Notes under the pieces: generated by a model
Databases searched by the model: none
What the model saw: only the letters and a program-made list of their open reading frames with translations
What the model was told of the DNA's origin: nothing
NCBI RefSeq assembly: GCF_050586345.1
Contig: NZ_JBOCEF010000006.1
Location: 62,001-126,000, forward strand
Reading direction: 5' to 3'
Source of the DNA: JBOCEF01 sp050586345
Lineage (GTDB): Bacteria; Pseudomonadota; Alphaproteobacteria; Rhodobacterales; Rhodobacteraceae
Length of the DNA: 64,000 bases
Program-made: the position numbers and the translations under genes
Shown: piece by piece, positions 17,330-25,029 of the stretch
How the letters are laid out: the number at the start of each line of letters is the position of its first letter
Position numbering within the stretch: the stretch's first letter is position 1

Positions 17330-18286
17330 TCAGAAATACCAGGCGGCGACTTGCGCCAGCCGGCCCTTGCGGTGAATGGGAAGCGCGACGCAGGAGGCCC
17401 AGCCCGCGGGAAGCCCCGCCGCCTCGGGCCCGCCGACCGCGACGGGGGCGCCGGTGGCGGCCACGCGGCCGATGGGCCCCTGCCAGGGCGCCGCGCGCCG
17501 CGGCTGGCCCCAGAGCGGGCCGCGCCGGTCGCAGACCCCGTCCACCAGGATCATGTCGCGCCCGTCCTTGCCCGAGCCGCCGGCGGCGTCCCAGATCTCG
17601 AACCGGCCCGCGATGGGGGCGGATTTCGCGGACAGAAGCGCGAGGGCCAGCGTTTCGCCGCCCGGTAGCTCCAGCGGGATGCCGAGGCCGGTGGTCAGCC
17701 CCGCCTCGCCCGCCGCCTCGGCCCGCACGAAGCGGAACGATCCGCCGAGGTCGCGCAGCAGCATCGCCGCCTGCGCCGCCCAGGCGCCGCCCGGCAGGCC
17801 CTTGCCGCGGGCGAAGCGGGCGGCGCGGGACACCGCCTCGAACGCCTTCGCGGCGCCGTAATAGCCGTCCGAGAGCGCCAGGACCCCCGGCGCGGCCTTG
17901 TCCTCGGCCCAGATCTCCACGGCGCCCGAGCGCGCCTCGTCCTCGGCGCACAGCAGCACCGCGACGCCCTTCAGCGCCTGCCCGGCGAAGAAGGGGACGG
18001 CGAGGGCGCAGGTCAGCCCCGCCTCGGCCGCCGCCTCGATCCGCACGAAGCCGGACCCGGCGAGCGGGTTGATCAGCACCGGCCGGGCCTCGGCCCAGGC
18101 GCGGCCCGGAAGGCCCTCGCCCCTGGCGAAGGACACGTTGCGGCTGGCGTCGCCGAACGCGGTCAACCGCCCGTAATCGGCGCTGGCCAGTATAAGCTTG
18201 TCGCCGTCCGGGGAGGGGATCCAGACTTCGACCGCCTCGATGAAGCGCAGCGCCGCGGCGTCCGCGGGGGCGTTCGCGTCGTCCAT
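17330..18286 (-). CDS. Tandem GAF-like domain protein of the nitrate operon
   Basis: 318 residues; its ATG shares one base with the stop of the ATPase gene (TGATG). Three modules can be seen, each opening with V/F-E-V/I-W: residues about 19-121, 124-229 and 229-318. The first two carry the near-identical FARGEGLPGRAW (53-64) and FARGKGLPGGAW (158-169). The third has the more diverged WQGPIGRVAATG. No catalytic or DNA-binding domain, signal peptide or membrane segment is present, so it should be a cytosolic sensor or binding protein. GAF domains bind small ligands, and the staphylococcal nitrate receptor NreA is a GAF protein. A nitrate- or nitrite-sensing role is therefore plausible but unproven. 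Confidence 0.8.
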   Translation of the reverse strand: MDDANAPADAAALRFIEAVEVWIPSPDGDKLILASADYGRLTAFGDASRNVSFARGEGLPGRAWAEARPVLINPLAGSGFVRIEAAAEAGLTCALAVPFFAGQALKGVAVLLCAEDEARSGAVEIWAEDKAAPGVLALSDGYYGAAKAFEAVSRAARFARGKGLPGGAWAAQAAMLLRDLGGSFRFVRAEAAGEAGLTTGLGIPLELPGGETLALALLSAKSAPIAGRFEIWDAAGGSGKDGRDMILVDGVCDRRGPLWGQPRRAAPWQGPIGRVAATGAPVAVGGPEAAGLPAGWASCVALPIHRKGRLAQVAAWYF

Positions 18287-19965
18287 CACGCGGCCTCCTT
18301 CTTGTGGGCGCCGTGCTCGTACTCTTCCAGGAAGGTCAGCAGCTCTTCGCGGTAGGCGTAGTAATCGGGATGCTCCAGCAGCGCCTTGCGGGTGCGCGGG
18401 CGCGGCAGCTTCACGTCCATGATCTTGCCGATGGTGGCCTGGGGGCCGTTGGTCATCATCACCACGCGGTCGGCGAGCAGGATCGCCTCGTCGACATCGT
18501 GCGTGACGCAGACGGCGGTGACCTTGGTGCGCGACCACACCTCCATCAGCACTTCCTGCAGCTCCCAGCGCGTCAGGCTGTCGAGCATCCCGAAGGGCTC
18601 GTCCAGCAGCAGCAGCTTCGGGGACAGGGCGAAGGCGCGGGCGATGCCGACGCGCTGCTTCATGCCGTTCGACATCTCTGCGGCCGACTTGTCCATCGCG
18701 TCCCCGAGGCCGACGCGCTCGAGGTAATATTCCACCACGTCCTGCCGCTCGGCCTGGGAGGCCTTGGGGTACACGCGGTCGACGCCGACCGACACGTTCT
18801 CCTTGGCCGTCAGCCAGGGGAACAGCGACGGGGACTGGAACACCACCGCGCGCTCGGGGTCGGCGCCCTCGACATGCTTGCCGTCGAGGATGATGCCGCC
18901 CTTCGAGATCTCGTTCAGGCCCGCGGTCATGGTCAGCACCGTGGACTTGCCGCAGCCCGAATGGCCGATCAGCGAGATGAACTCCCCCTTCTTCATGGTG
19001 AGGTTGAAATCCTCGACCACGGTCAGCGGGCCCTTGGGCGTCGGGTAGATCTTGTGGAGCTGCGAGTACTGCAGGTAGCGGTCGTCGTTGTTCAGGATGC
19101 CCGCGTCCGAGGCCGCCGCCTTGGCATAGGCCTGGGGCAGGGCGTGGAGCGGCGTGACGTTGGGCAGGCTGCGCGTGCCCTCGGCCCTGGCGGCGACGCC
19201 GACATCCATCAGGTAATTGGTGACCGCGGCGCGCAGGGTCTTGAACGCCTCGTCGTGGTTCATCGCCGCGCGGTCCCGCGGGCGGGAGAGCGTGTTGTCG
19301 AACATCTCGCCCAGGGAGCCGTCGGGGTTCAGGCACAGGATGCGGTCGCCCAGAAGGATCGCTTCATCCACGTCGTTGGTGATCAGGATGCAGGTCTTCT
19401 TGTCGCCTTCCCAGATCGCCTCGATCTCGTCGCCGAGATTGGCGCGGGTCAGCGCGTCGAGGGCCGAGAGCGGCTCGTCCAGCAGCAGCACCTCGGGGTT
19501 CATCGCCAGGGCGCGGGCCACGTTCACCCGCTGGCGCATCCCGCCCGAAAGCTCGGCCGGGCGGCGCAGCGTGGCGTGCGACAGGCCCACCATCTTGATG
19601 TAATGGGCGCATTTCTCGGCCTTCTCGGCCTTCGGCATCTTCGGGAACACCGAGTCCAGCGCCAGCATCACGTTGCCCTGGACGGTCAGCCACGGCATCA
19701 GCGAGTAGTTCTGGAAGATCACGCCGCGCTCGGGGCCCGGCCCCTCGATCGGCTTGCCGCGGAACAGCACCTCGCCCTTCGACGGCTTCTCGAGGCCCGC
19801 CATCAGGTTGATCAGCGTGGTCTTGCCGGTGCCGGAGAAGCCCAGCACCACCAGGAATTCGCCGCTCCGAAGCTGAAGGTCGATGTTCTTGAGGACCTCG
19901 TGGCGGCGGGTTCCCTCGCCATAGCCCATCGAGACGTTCTTGAATTCGATGATCGCGTCGGTCAT
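18286..19965 (-). CDS. Nitrate ABC transporter ATP-binding protein with two fused ATPase domains (NrtC/NrtD type)
   Basis: 559 residues from ATG 19965, with GAGGGGG upstream. Two full nucleotide-binding domains are fused head to tail. The first has Walker A GFSGTGKTT at 42-50, signature LSGGMRQR and Walker B LLLDEP. The second, starting near residue 300, has GHSGCGKST, signature MSNGMKQR and LLLDEPFG. They are joined by a linker of about 70 residues. In cyanobacteria the two ATPases are separate proteins (NrtC, NrtD), and NrtC carries an extra NrtA-like domain that is missing here. The pair powers uptake of nitrate or nitrite through NrtB. The gene lies 14 bases after nrtB and overlaps the GAF gene. 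Confidence 0.92.
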   Translation of the reverse strand: MTDAIIEFKNVSMGYGEGTRRHEVLKNIDLQLRSGEFLVVLGFSGTGKTTLINLMAGLEKPSKGEVLFRGKPIEGPGPERGVIFQNYSLMPWLTVQGNVMLALDSVFPKMPKAEKAEKCAHYIKMVGLSHATLRRPAELSGGMRQRVNVARALAMNPEVLLLDEPLSALDALTRANLGDEIEAIWEGDKKTCILITNDVDEAILLGDRILCLNPDGSLGEMFDNTLSRPRDRAAMNHDEAFKTLRAAVTNYLMDVGVAARAEGTRSLPNVTPLHALPQAYAKAAASDAGILNNDDRYLQYSQLHKIYPTPKGPLTVVEDFNLTMKKGEFISLIGHSGCGKSTVLTMTAGLNEISKGGIILDGKHVEGADPERAVVFQSPSLFPWLTAKENVSVGVDRVYPKASQAERQDVVEYYLERVGLGDAMDKSAAEMSNGMKQRVGIARAFALSPKLLLLDEPFGMLDSLTRWELQEVLMEVWSRTKVTAVCVTHDVDEAILLADRVVMMTNGPQATIGKIMDVKLPRPRTRKALLEHPDYYAYREELLTFLEEYEHGAHKKEAA

Positions 19966-19979
19966 GTCGGCCCCCTCGC

Positions 19980-21071
19980 TCAGCGGTTCGACGAGAAGGT
20001 GAAGAGCGACTGCAGCGCGAACATCAGGCGGTCGAGCAGGAAGCCGATGATGCCGATGGTGAACACCGCGACCATGATCTTGGCGAGCGAGTTGGAGGAG
20101 CCGTTCTGGAACTCGTCCCACACGAACTTGCCGAGGCCGGGGTTTTGGGCGAGCATCTCGGCCGCGATCAGCACCATCCAGCCCACGCCGAGGCTCAGCC
20201 GCAGCCCGGTGAAGATCAGCGGCAGCGCCGAGGGCAGCACCAGCTTGGTGATCTTGGTGTAGGTGTTCATTTTCAGCACCTTCGACACGGACACCAGGTC
20301 CTTGTCGATGGAGGCGACGCCGAGGGCGGTGTTGATCAGCGTCGGCCAGAGCGAGCAGAGCGTGACGGTGATGGCCGAGATCAGGAAGGACTTGGAGAAC
20401 ATCCCCTCGTTCGTCGTGTAGACGGCCGAGACGATCATGGTGACGATGGGCAGCCAGGCGAGCGGCGAGACCGGCTTGAAGATCTGCACCAGCGGGTTGA
20501 TGCCCGCGTTCGCCATCGGCGACAGGCCCGCCATGATGCCGATCGGCACGGCCACGGCGGTGGCGATCAGGAAGCCGAAGAACACGGTCTGGATCGAGGT
20601 CCAGATCTGCGCGTAGTAGGTCGGCGCGCCGGTATAGTCGCGCTCCTTCACCCGGTCGGCATGGCCGGCGGCGATCAGCTTCTCGTTGCGCGCGTCCTGG
20701 CGCTCGTAGAACGCGGCCTCCTTGGCCTTCTCGCGCTCGTAATCCTCGTGCAGCACCTCGACCTGCTCCCAGACCTGCGCCGGGCCGGGAATGGCGCCGA
20801 GCGAGGTCTGCACCGTCGGCGCCAGCTGCGCCCAGACGAACAGGAACCCGAGGATCGCCAGGAGCGGCACGCCCATCAGGCGCCACAGCTCTCGCGCGTT
20901 GGTCTTCACGTCATCACCGGCCGCCATGCGCAGCATCGGGGTGATCCAGGCGAGGCCGAGCACGTTGAACCAGGTCCCGGCCTTGTTGATCCGGGTGAAG
21001 ATGCGGGCCTTGCGGGCCTCTTTCTCGGCGGCGGCCGAGGCGGCGCCGGGGGCGTCGGGAATGGCGGTCAT
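19980..21071 (-). CDS. nrtB: Nitrate/nitrite ABC transporter permease
   Basis: 363 residues. The first 85 form an N-terminal segment with one hydrophobic helix, and a charged region around 105-150 (EDYEREKAKEAAFYERQ) precedes the canonical binding-protein-dependent permease domain. That domain has six membrane segments and an EAA-like loop near VSKVLKMNTYTKITKLVLPSA. The start is supported by GGAG 9 bases upstream. A strong hairpin separates it from nrtA, which probably keeps the permease level below that of the binding protein. Homology is to NrtB/CmpB/SsuC permeases; the operon gives the nitrate assignment. Confidence 0.92.
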   Translation of the reverse strand: MTAIPDAPGAASAAAEKEARKARIFTRINKAGTWFNVLGLAWITPMLRMAAGDDVKTNARELWRLMGVPLLAILGFLFVWAQLAPTVQTSLGAIPGPAQVWEQVEVLHEDYEREKAKEAAFYERQDARNEKLIAAGHADRVKERDYTGAPTYYAQIWTSIQTVFFGFLIATAVAVPIGIMAGLSPMANAGINPLVQIFKPVSPLAWLPIVTMIVSAVYTTNEGMFSKSFLISAITVTLCSLWPTLINTALGVASIDKDLVSVSKVLKMNTYTKITKLVLPSALPLIFTGLRLSLGVGWMVLIAAEMLAQNPGLGKFVWDEFQNGSSNSLAKIMVAVFTIGIIGFLLDRLMFALQSLFTFSSNR

Positions 21072-21150
21072 GACAGGTGTCTCCGGGATCGGGCGGGCCG
21101 CCGCGGCGCGGGGGGGCGCCGGGAGCGGTCGGAAGGGCGCGGATCGTCTT

Positions 21151-21188
21151 GAAAAGGGGCCCCCTTCGCCGCGGGAAGGCGAAGGGGG
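21151..21188 (-). terminator. Intercistronic attenuator hairpin between nrtA and nrtB
   Basis: An 11-base-pair perfect stem (21160-21170 with 21178-21188, loop of 7) is followed on the minus strand by CCCC and a short T run (CTTTTC). It lies after the nrtA stop inside the operon. Such leaky terminators are common between binding-protein and permease genes and lower downstream expression. Confidence 0.65.
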
Positions 21189-21226
21189 CGGGGCCGGGGC
21201 CGTGGGGGCGCCCCGGCCGGGGGGCT

Positions 21227-22591
21227 TCAGCCCTCGACGCCGTTGCCGACGACTTTCTGCTCGCCCTTCAGGCCGATGGTGAGCTTCTCGAGATAGGCGT
21301 TGGGCGCCTTGCCGTCATAGGTGACGCCGTCGAGGAACTGGCTCTGCGGGGCCTTGTAGCCGTCGGAGTCCCAAGGCACGTCGGCGGCGTCGATATGGCC
21401 TTCTTCGACCAGGATCTTCGCGGCTTTCAGGTAGATGTCCGGGCGGTAGACGGACTTGGCGACCTCGTCATACCAGCTGTCCGGCTTGGCCTCGGCGATC
21501 TGGCCCCAGCGGCGCATCTGGGTCAGGTACCAGACGGCGTCCGAGTAGAACGGGTAGGTCGCGTTGTAGCGGTAGAACACGTTGAAGTCGGGAACGGCGC
21601 GCTTGTCGCCCTTCTCGTACTCGAAGGTGCCGGTCATCGAGGCGGCGATCACCTCGTAATCGGCGCCGACATATTCGGGACGCGACAGGATCTCCACGGC
21701 CTCGGGGCGGTTGGCGTTGTCGTTTTCATCCAGCCACTTGGCGGCGCGGATCAGCGCCTTGGTCAGCAGCAGGGTGGTGTTGGGGTTCTCGTCCGTGAAC
21801 TCCTTGGTCAGGCCGAACACCTTCTCGGGGTTGTCCTTCCAGATCTCGTAATCGGTGATCACCGGCACGCCGATGCCCTTGAACACCGCCTGCTGGTTCC
21901 ACGGCTCGCCCACGCAGTAGCCGTAGATGGTGCCGGCTTCCATGGTGGCGGGCATCTGCGGCGGCGGGGTCACCGACAGCAGCACGTCGGCGCCGATCTG
22001 GCCCGAGACGTTGTCGGGGGAGTAGAAGCCCGGCTTCAGGCCCCCGGCGGCGAGCCAGTAGCGCAGCTCGTAGTTATGGGTCGAGACGGGGAAGACCATG
22101 CCCATGTTGAAGGGCTTGCCCTCGGCCTTGTACTTCTCGACCACCGGCTTGAGGGCCGCGGCGCTGATCGGGTGGATCGGCTTGCCGTCGGCGTCATGCG
22201 GGATGTGCTTCTTCATCTCGGCCCAGATCTCGTTCGACACGGTGATGCCGTTGCCGTTCAGATCCATCGAGAAGGGGGTGACGATATGCGCCTCGGTGCC
22301 GAATCCGATGGTGGCGGCCAGCGGCTGGCCGGCGAGCATGTGGGCGCCGTCGAGCTGGCCGTCGATCACGCGGTCGAGCAGCACCTTCCAGTTGGCCTGC
22401 GCCTCGAGGGTGACGAACAGGCCCTCGTTCTCGAAATACCCCTTCTCATAGGCGATCGCGAGCGGCGCCATGTCGGTGAGCTTGATGAAGCCGAACTTCA
22501 GCTCGTCCTTCTCGGGGAAGATCATTTCCTGGGCGTTGGCGGCCGACAGGGCGAGGATCGAGGCGGCCATGGCGCCGAACAGGGTTTTCAT
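21227..22591 (-). CDS. nrtA: Nitrate-binding protein of the ABC transporter
   Basis: 454 residues. The first 20 form a Sec signal peptide ending ALSAANAQ, with no lipobox, so the mature protein should be soluble in the periplasm rather than lipid-anchored as in cyanobacteria. The rest is a CmpA/NrtA/NasS-type solute-binding fold with GHMLAGQP-like (DGAHMLAGQPLAATIG) and YCVGEPWNQQAV motifs, which it shares with the cytosolic NasS encoded upstream. AGGAGAG lies 5 bases before the ATG. It is the first gene after the leader RNA and is followed by a partial terminator. Confidence 0.93.
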   Translation of the reverse strand: MKTLFGAMAASILALSAANAQEMIFPEKDELKFGFIKLTDMAPLAIAYEKGYFENEGLFVTLEAQANWKVLLDRVIDGQLDGAHMLAGQPLAATIGFGTEAHIVTPFSMDLNGNGITVSNEIWAEMKKHIPHDADGKPIHPISAAALKPVVEKYKAEGKPFNMGMVFPVSTHNYELRYWLAAGGLKPGFYSPDNVSGQIGADVLLSVTPPPQMPATMEAGTIYGYCVGEPWNQQAVFKGIGVPVITDYEIWKDNPEKVFGLTKEFTDENPNTTLLLTKALIRAAKWLDENDNANRPEAVEILSRPEYVGADYEVIAASMTGTFEYEKGDKRAVPDFNVFYRYNATYPFYSDAVWYLTQMRRWGQIAEAKPDSWYDEVAKSVYRPDIYLKAAKILVEEGHIDAADVPWDSDGYKAPQSQFLDGVTYDGKAPNAYLEKLTIGLKGEQKVVGNGVEG

Positions 22592-22792
22592 GCGTCTCTC
22601 CTGGGGTGCGGCGCGCCCGGGTTGCGGCAGGGGGCGGCCAGGGTCAGGGGTGAGCGGCGGAACGCTCCGCCGGGGGCGCGACAGGCCGTGGCCCGCGCAG
22701 AAGAAAAAGGGCGGCGCCGATACGCAGGCGCCAGGCGGCGTACACGAAGCCTCGCCGCCGGACAGGGAAGACGGCGGCAGGCGGATGAAACG

Positions 22793-22850
22793 AAAAAAAG
22801 GCCGACGAACAGACGAAGCGCGACATCGCGCAGCGTGTGTTCGAGCGGCC
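22793..22850 (-). terminator. Leader terminator of the nrtA operon (probable NasT antitermination target)
   Basis: Read on the minus strand, GGCCG-CT-CGAACA (22838-22850) pairs with TGTTCG-T-CGGCC (22800-22811). The stem is capped by an inner perfect hairpin GCGCGA/TCGCGC (22818-22831) and followed by seven T (22793-22799). It stands about 200 bases before the nrtA ATG, so it would stop transcription before any structural gene unless prevented. The inner hairpin carries the heptamer CGATGTC, which also occurs in the upstream leader hairpin. Confidence 0.88.
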
Positions 22851-22880
22851 TTGCCCGAGAAACCTGTGACGGTGATCTCT

Positions 22881-22910
22881 CAGAGCGGGGACATCGTCGC
22901 CCCCTCTCTG
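22881..22910 (-). ncRNA. First stem-loop of the nrt-nir-nas leader RNA
   Basis: On the minus strand CAGAGAGGGG pairs with CCCCGCTCTG with one mismatch; pairing can extend two more steps to leave a 6-base loop, GACGAT. It begins within a few bases of the predicted transcription start and lies about 30 bases before the terminator. ANTAR proteins such as NasT bind two successive hairpins with 6-base loops. The loop here does not match the usual A-N-N-G pattern exactly, so the assignment rests mainly on position and on nasT next door. Confidence 0.6.
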
Positions 22911-22916
22911 GAACCT

Positions 22917-22946
22917 AAGATGACTTGATTCCGCATCTTTTCGCAA
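22917..22946 (-). promoter_or_regulatory. Candidate sigma-70-type promoter of the nrtA operon leader
   Basis: On the minus strand -35 TTGCGA (22941-22946) and -10 CATCTT (22917-22922) are 18 bases apart. The start would fall near 22910, right at the first leader hairpin. The match is moderate. Confidence 0.5.
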
Positions 22947-23004
22947 GCGCAAAAGTCGGTTTTCCGGGCGGAAAACATGCGGTGCCGCATTTTTGGGCGA
23001 AAAA
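22937..23004. promoter_or_regulatory. Cluster of inverted repeats upstream of the nrt-nir-nas leader
   Basis: Four dyads lie in 68 bases: CTTTTCGC/GCGCAAAAG (22937-22955, overlapping the -35), the perfect GTTTTCC/GGAAAAC around 4 bases (22959-22976), ATGCGG/CCGCAT around 2 bases (22977-22990), and TTTTT/AAAAA around 5 bases (22990-23004). The AT-rich arms stand out in this genome. They are candidate regulator sites; the protein is unknown. Confidence 0.5.
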
Positions 23005-23011
23005 CGCCGCG

Positions 23012-24187
23012 TCAGGCCGCTTTCGGGTCGAAGACGCGCCCATCAAAGAAGCAATCCGGCCCGATCAGCATCTCGCCCACCGTGGCCGCGACCTCGGTCG
23101 GCACGCTCAGCGCGCCCTCCACCTTCTCCGACGCCGCGGGCATCGGGGCCCCGAGGGGCGCGAGATTCGCGCGGTAGAGGTCGGCGCGGAAACAGGCCCG
23201 CGCCGCCGCCTCGGCCTGTTCGACGTCGAGCCCGGTGCGCGCCGCGATCCGCCGTGCGATCCACAGCGCCTGGGACCGCCAGGGGAAATTCGCCGCGCCG
23301 CGATGGAACAGCACGAAATCGGGCACGTGCTGTTCGTCCCCGGCGCGCGAGGACGGCAGCCGCCCGGCCAGCGCCCGCTCGATCCGGTCCGCGGGCAGGT
23401 CCATGTAGGGGCCGCGCGACAGGATCTCGGCCGCCGTGCCCTGCGCCTCGGGATCCGCCAGCCAGCGGCAGGCGCGCCAGACGGCGCGCATCAGGGCGGC
23501 GGTCTTCTCGGGGTTCTCCTCGGTCCAGTCATGCCGGGCGGCGAGGACCTTTTCCGGGGCGAAGCGCCAGATCGCGGCGCCGGGCAGGATCAGCTCGGCC
23601 GCGCCCGCCTCCACCGCCTCGGTCCCCCAGGGCTCGCCCACGCAGAACACGTCCACCTCGCCGTTCGCCAGCGCCTCGGGCATCATCGAGGGCGGCACGG
23701 TGCGCACGGTCAGCGACGCGGGGGCCGAGAGGCCGAGCGCGTCGAGCCAGTAATAGAGCAGCTCCGCGTGCATCGAGAACGGGAAGGGCGCGGCGACCCG
23801 CAGCGGCCGGTCCCCGGCGCAGTCGATCAGCCGCCGGCCCATCCCCGCGGCGTCGAGGAAGCCGGGCATCGGCCCCGCCGCCCGCATCCGCTCGGCCACC
23901 GGCTGCGACACGCCGATCACGTCGCCATTGACCGACATCACCATCAGCGCGTCGATCTTCAGCGGCAGCCCGCCGAGGCCCATGGACATCGCCACCGGCA
24001 CCGGCGCGAGCATGTGCGCGGCGTCGAGCCGGTTGAGCGCGAGCTTGTCGCGCAGCGCCGACCAGGAGCGTTCGCGGCGCAGGCGCAGCTCCAGCCCCTC
24101 GGAGGCGGCGAAGCCGAGTTCATGGGCGACCACCAGCGGGGCGCAGTCGCACAGCGGCAGGAAGCCGATATCGAGCGAGACGGTCAT
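23012..24187 (-). CDS. nasS: Nitrate/nitrite sensor NasS (cytosolic NrtA-like protein)
   Basis: 391 residues; the start overlaps the nasT stop by 4 bases (ATGA). It has the NrtA/CmpA fold (DAAHMLAPVPVAMSMG, FCVGEPWGTEAV) but no signal peptide, so it stays in the cytosol. In characterised NasS-NasT systems (Azotobacter, Paracoccus) NasS without nitrate holds NasT inactive, and nitrate or nitrite binding releases it. The pair lies directly upstream of the leader that NasT would act on. Confidence 0.92.
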   Translation of the reverse strand: MTVSLDIGFLPLCDCAPLVVAHELGFAASEGLELRLRRERSWSALRDKLALNRLDAAHMLAPVPVAMSMGLGGLPLKIDALMVMSVNGDVIGVSQPVAERMRAAGPMPGFLDAAGMGRRLIDCAGDRPLRVAAPFPFSMHAELLYYWLDALGLSAPASLTVRTVPPSMMPEALANGEVDVFCVGEPWGTEAVEAGAAELILPGAAIWRFAPEKVLAARHDWTEENPEKTAALMRAVWRACRWLADPEAQGTAAEILSRGPYMDLPADRIERALAGRLPSSRAGDEQHVPDFVLFHRGAANFPWRSQALWIARRIAARTGLDVEQAEAAARACFRADLYRANLAPLGAPMPAASEKVEGALSVPTEVAATVGEMLIGPDCFFDGRVFDPKAA

Positions 24188-24768
24188 TTCAGAAGCTCCG
24201 CCGCGGTGACCAGGGAGTCGGCGACCTCGACCACCTTGCGGCCCTGGTCCATCGCCGTCTTGCGCAGCCGCGCATAGGCCTCTTCCTCCGACAGGCCCTT
24301 GGCCTTCATCAAGAGGCCCTTGGCGCGGTCGATCACCTTGCGCTCGGCCAGCGCGGCCTTGGTGGCGGCGAGCTCGGCGCGCATCCGGCTGACCATGTGG
24401 AACCGGGCGATGGCGGCGTCGAGCACGGGCTTGATCCGCTCCTGCCGCAGCCCGTCGACGACATAGGCCGAGACGCCCGCCTCGATCGCCGCCGCCGCCG
24501 CGCCCTCGTCCGTGCGGTCGACGAACATCGCCACCGGCCGCTCCATGGGGCCCGAGGCGAGGGCGAGTTCCTCGAGGATGTCGCGGCTCGGCGCCTCGAG
24601 GTCGATCAGCACCAGGTCCGGGTCCTCGCGCTGCAGGCGGCGCGACAGGCCGGAATCGTCGCCGATCACCAGCACCTCGTAATCGCCGGCCTCGACCAGC
24701 CCGTCCACGATCATGCGGGCGCGGTCGGGGTCCTTTTCGACCACCACGATCTTGAGCGTGCCGTTCAA
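24184..24768 (-). CDS. nasT: NasT-type ANTAR antiterminator
   Basis: 194 residues from a TTG start at 24768, chosen because GGGAGAG lies 6 bases upstream, no suitable ATG is near, and the protein then begins with (M)NGTLKIVVVEKD as receiver-like domains do. The N-terminal pseudo-receiver covers about 1-125. The C-terminal ANTAR RNA-binding domain is clear: IDRAKGLLMKAKGLSEEEAY and LRKTAMDQGRKVVEVA. NasT binds leader RNA and prevents termination in nitrate assimilation operons. The stop overlaps nasS. A sigma-54-like element lies 40 bases upstream. Confidence 0.92.
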   Translation of the reverse strand: MNGTLKIVVVEKDPDRARMIVDGLVEAGDYEVLVIGDDSGLSRRLQREDPDLVLIDLEAPSRDILEELALASGPMERPVAMFVDRTDEGAAAAAIEAGVSAYVVDGLRQERIKPVLDAAIARFHMVSRMRAELAATKAALAERKVIDRAKGLLMKAKGLSEEEAYARLRKTAMDQGRKVVEVADSLVTAAELLK

Positions 24769-24807
24769 TCGTCTCTCCCTGGCTGCGGGCCTGTGCGGAT
24801 GGTGCAC

Positions 24808-24823
24808 TGCAAGGCGCGGGCCA
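24808..24823 (-). promoter_or_regulatory. Sigma-54 (RpoN) -24/-12 promoter before nasTS
   Basis: The minus strand reads TGGCCCGCGCCTTGCA, one mismatch from TGGCAC-N5-TTGCA, with GG and GC exactly 12 bases apart. Transcription would start near 24797, 29 bases before the nasT TTG. A half site like the NtrC consensus (TGCACCA) overlaps 24801-24807. This suggests nitrogen-limitation control through NtrC. Confidence 0.7.
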
Positions 24824-25029
24824 TTCAACGGATACCGCGCCGAACAGGGCGCCGGGAAGGCGCATCGCGTCGCGGCGCCGCGGGGTTGGGCGCCCTGCGC
24901 CGGCGGCGCCCACCAAGGCGGCGCCTGATGACGGGCGCGCGCGCGCCCCCCTGCGCAGCCCCTTCCTTCCGCCGCGCCGCCCGGTATGCTGCCGCGCGAA
25001 CCGCCATTCCGCTGACAGGGAGCCCCAGC

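Noticed and set aside
22979..22994. A sigma-54 promoter before the nrtA leader
   Set aside because: The CGGCAC block has the -24 GG, but the position 12 bases on is TT, not GC, so the -12 element is missing.
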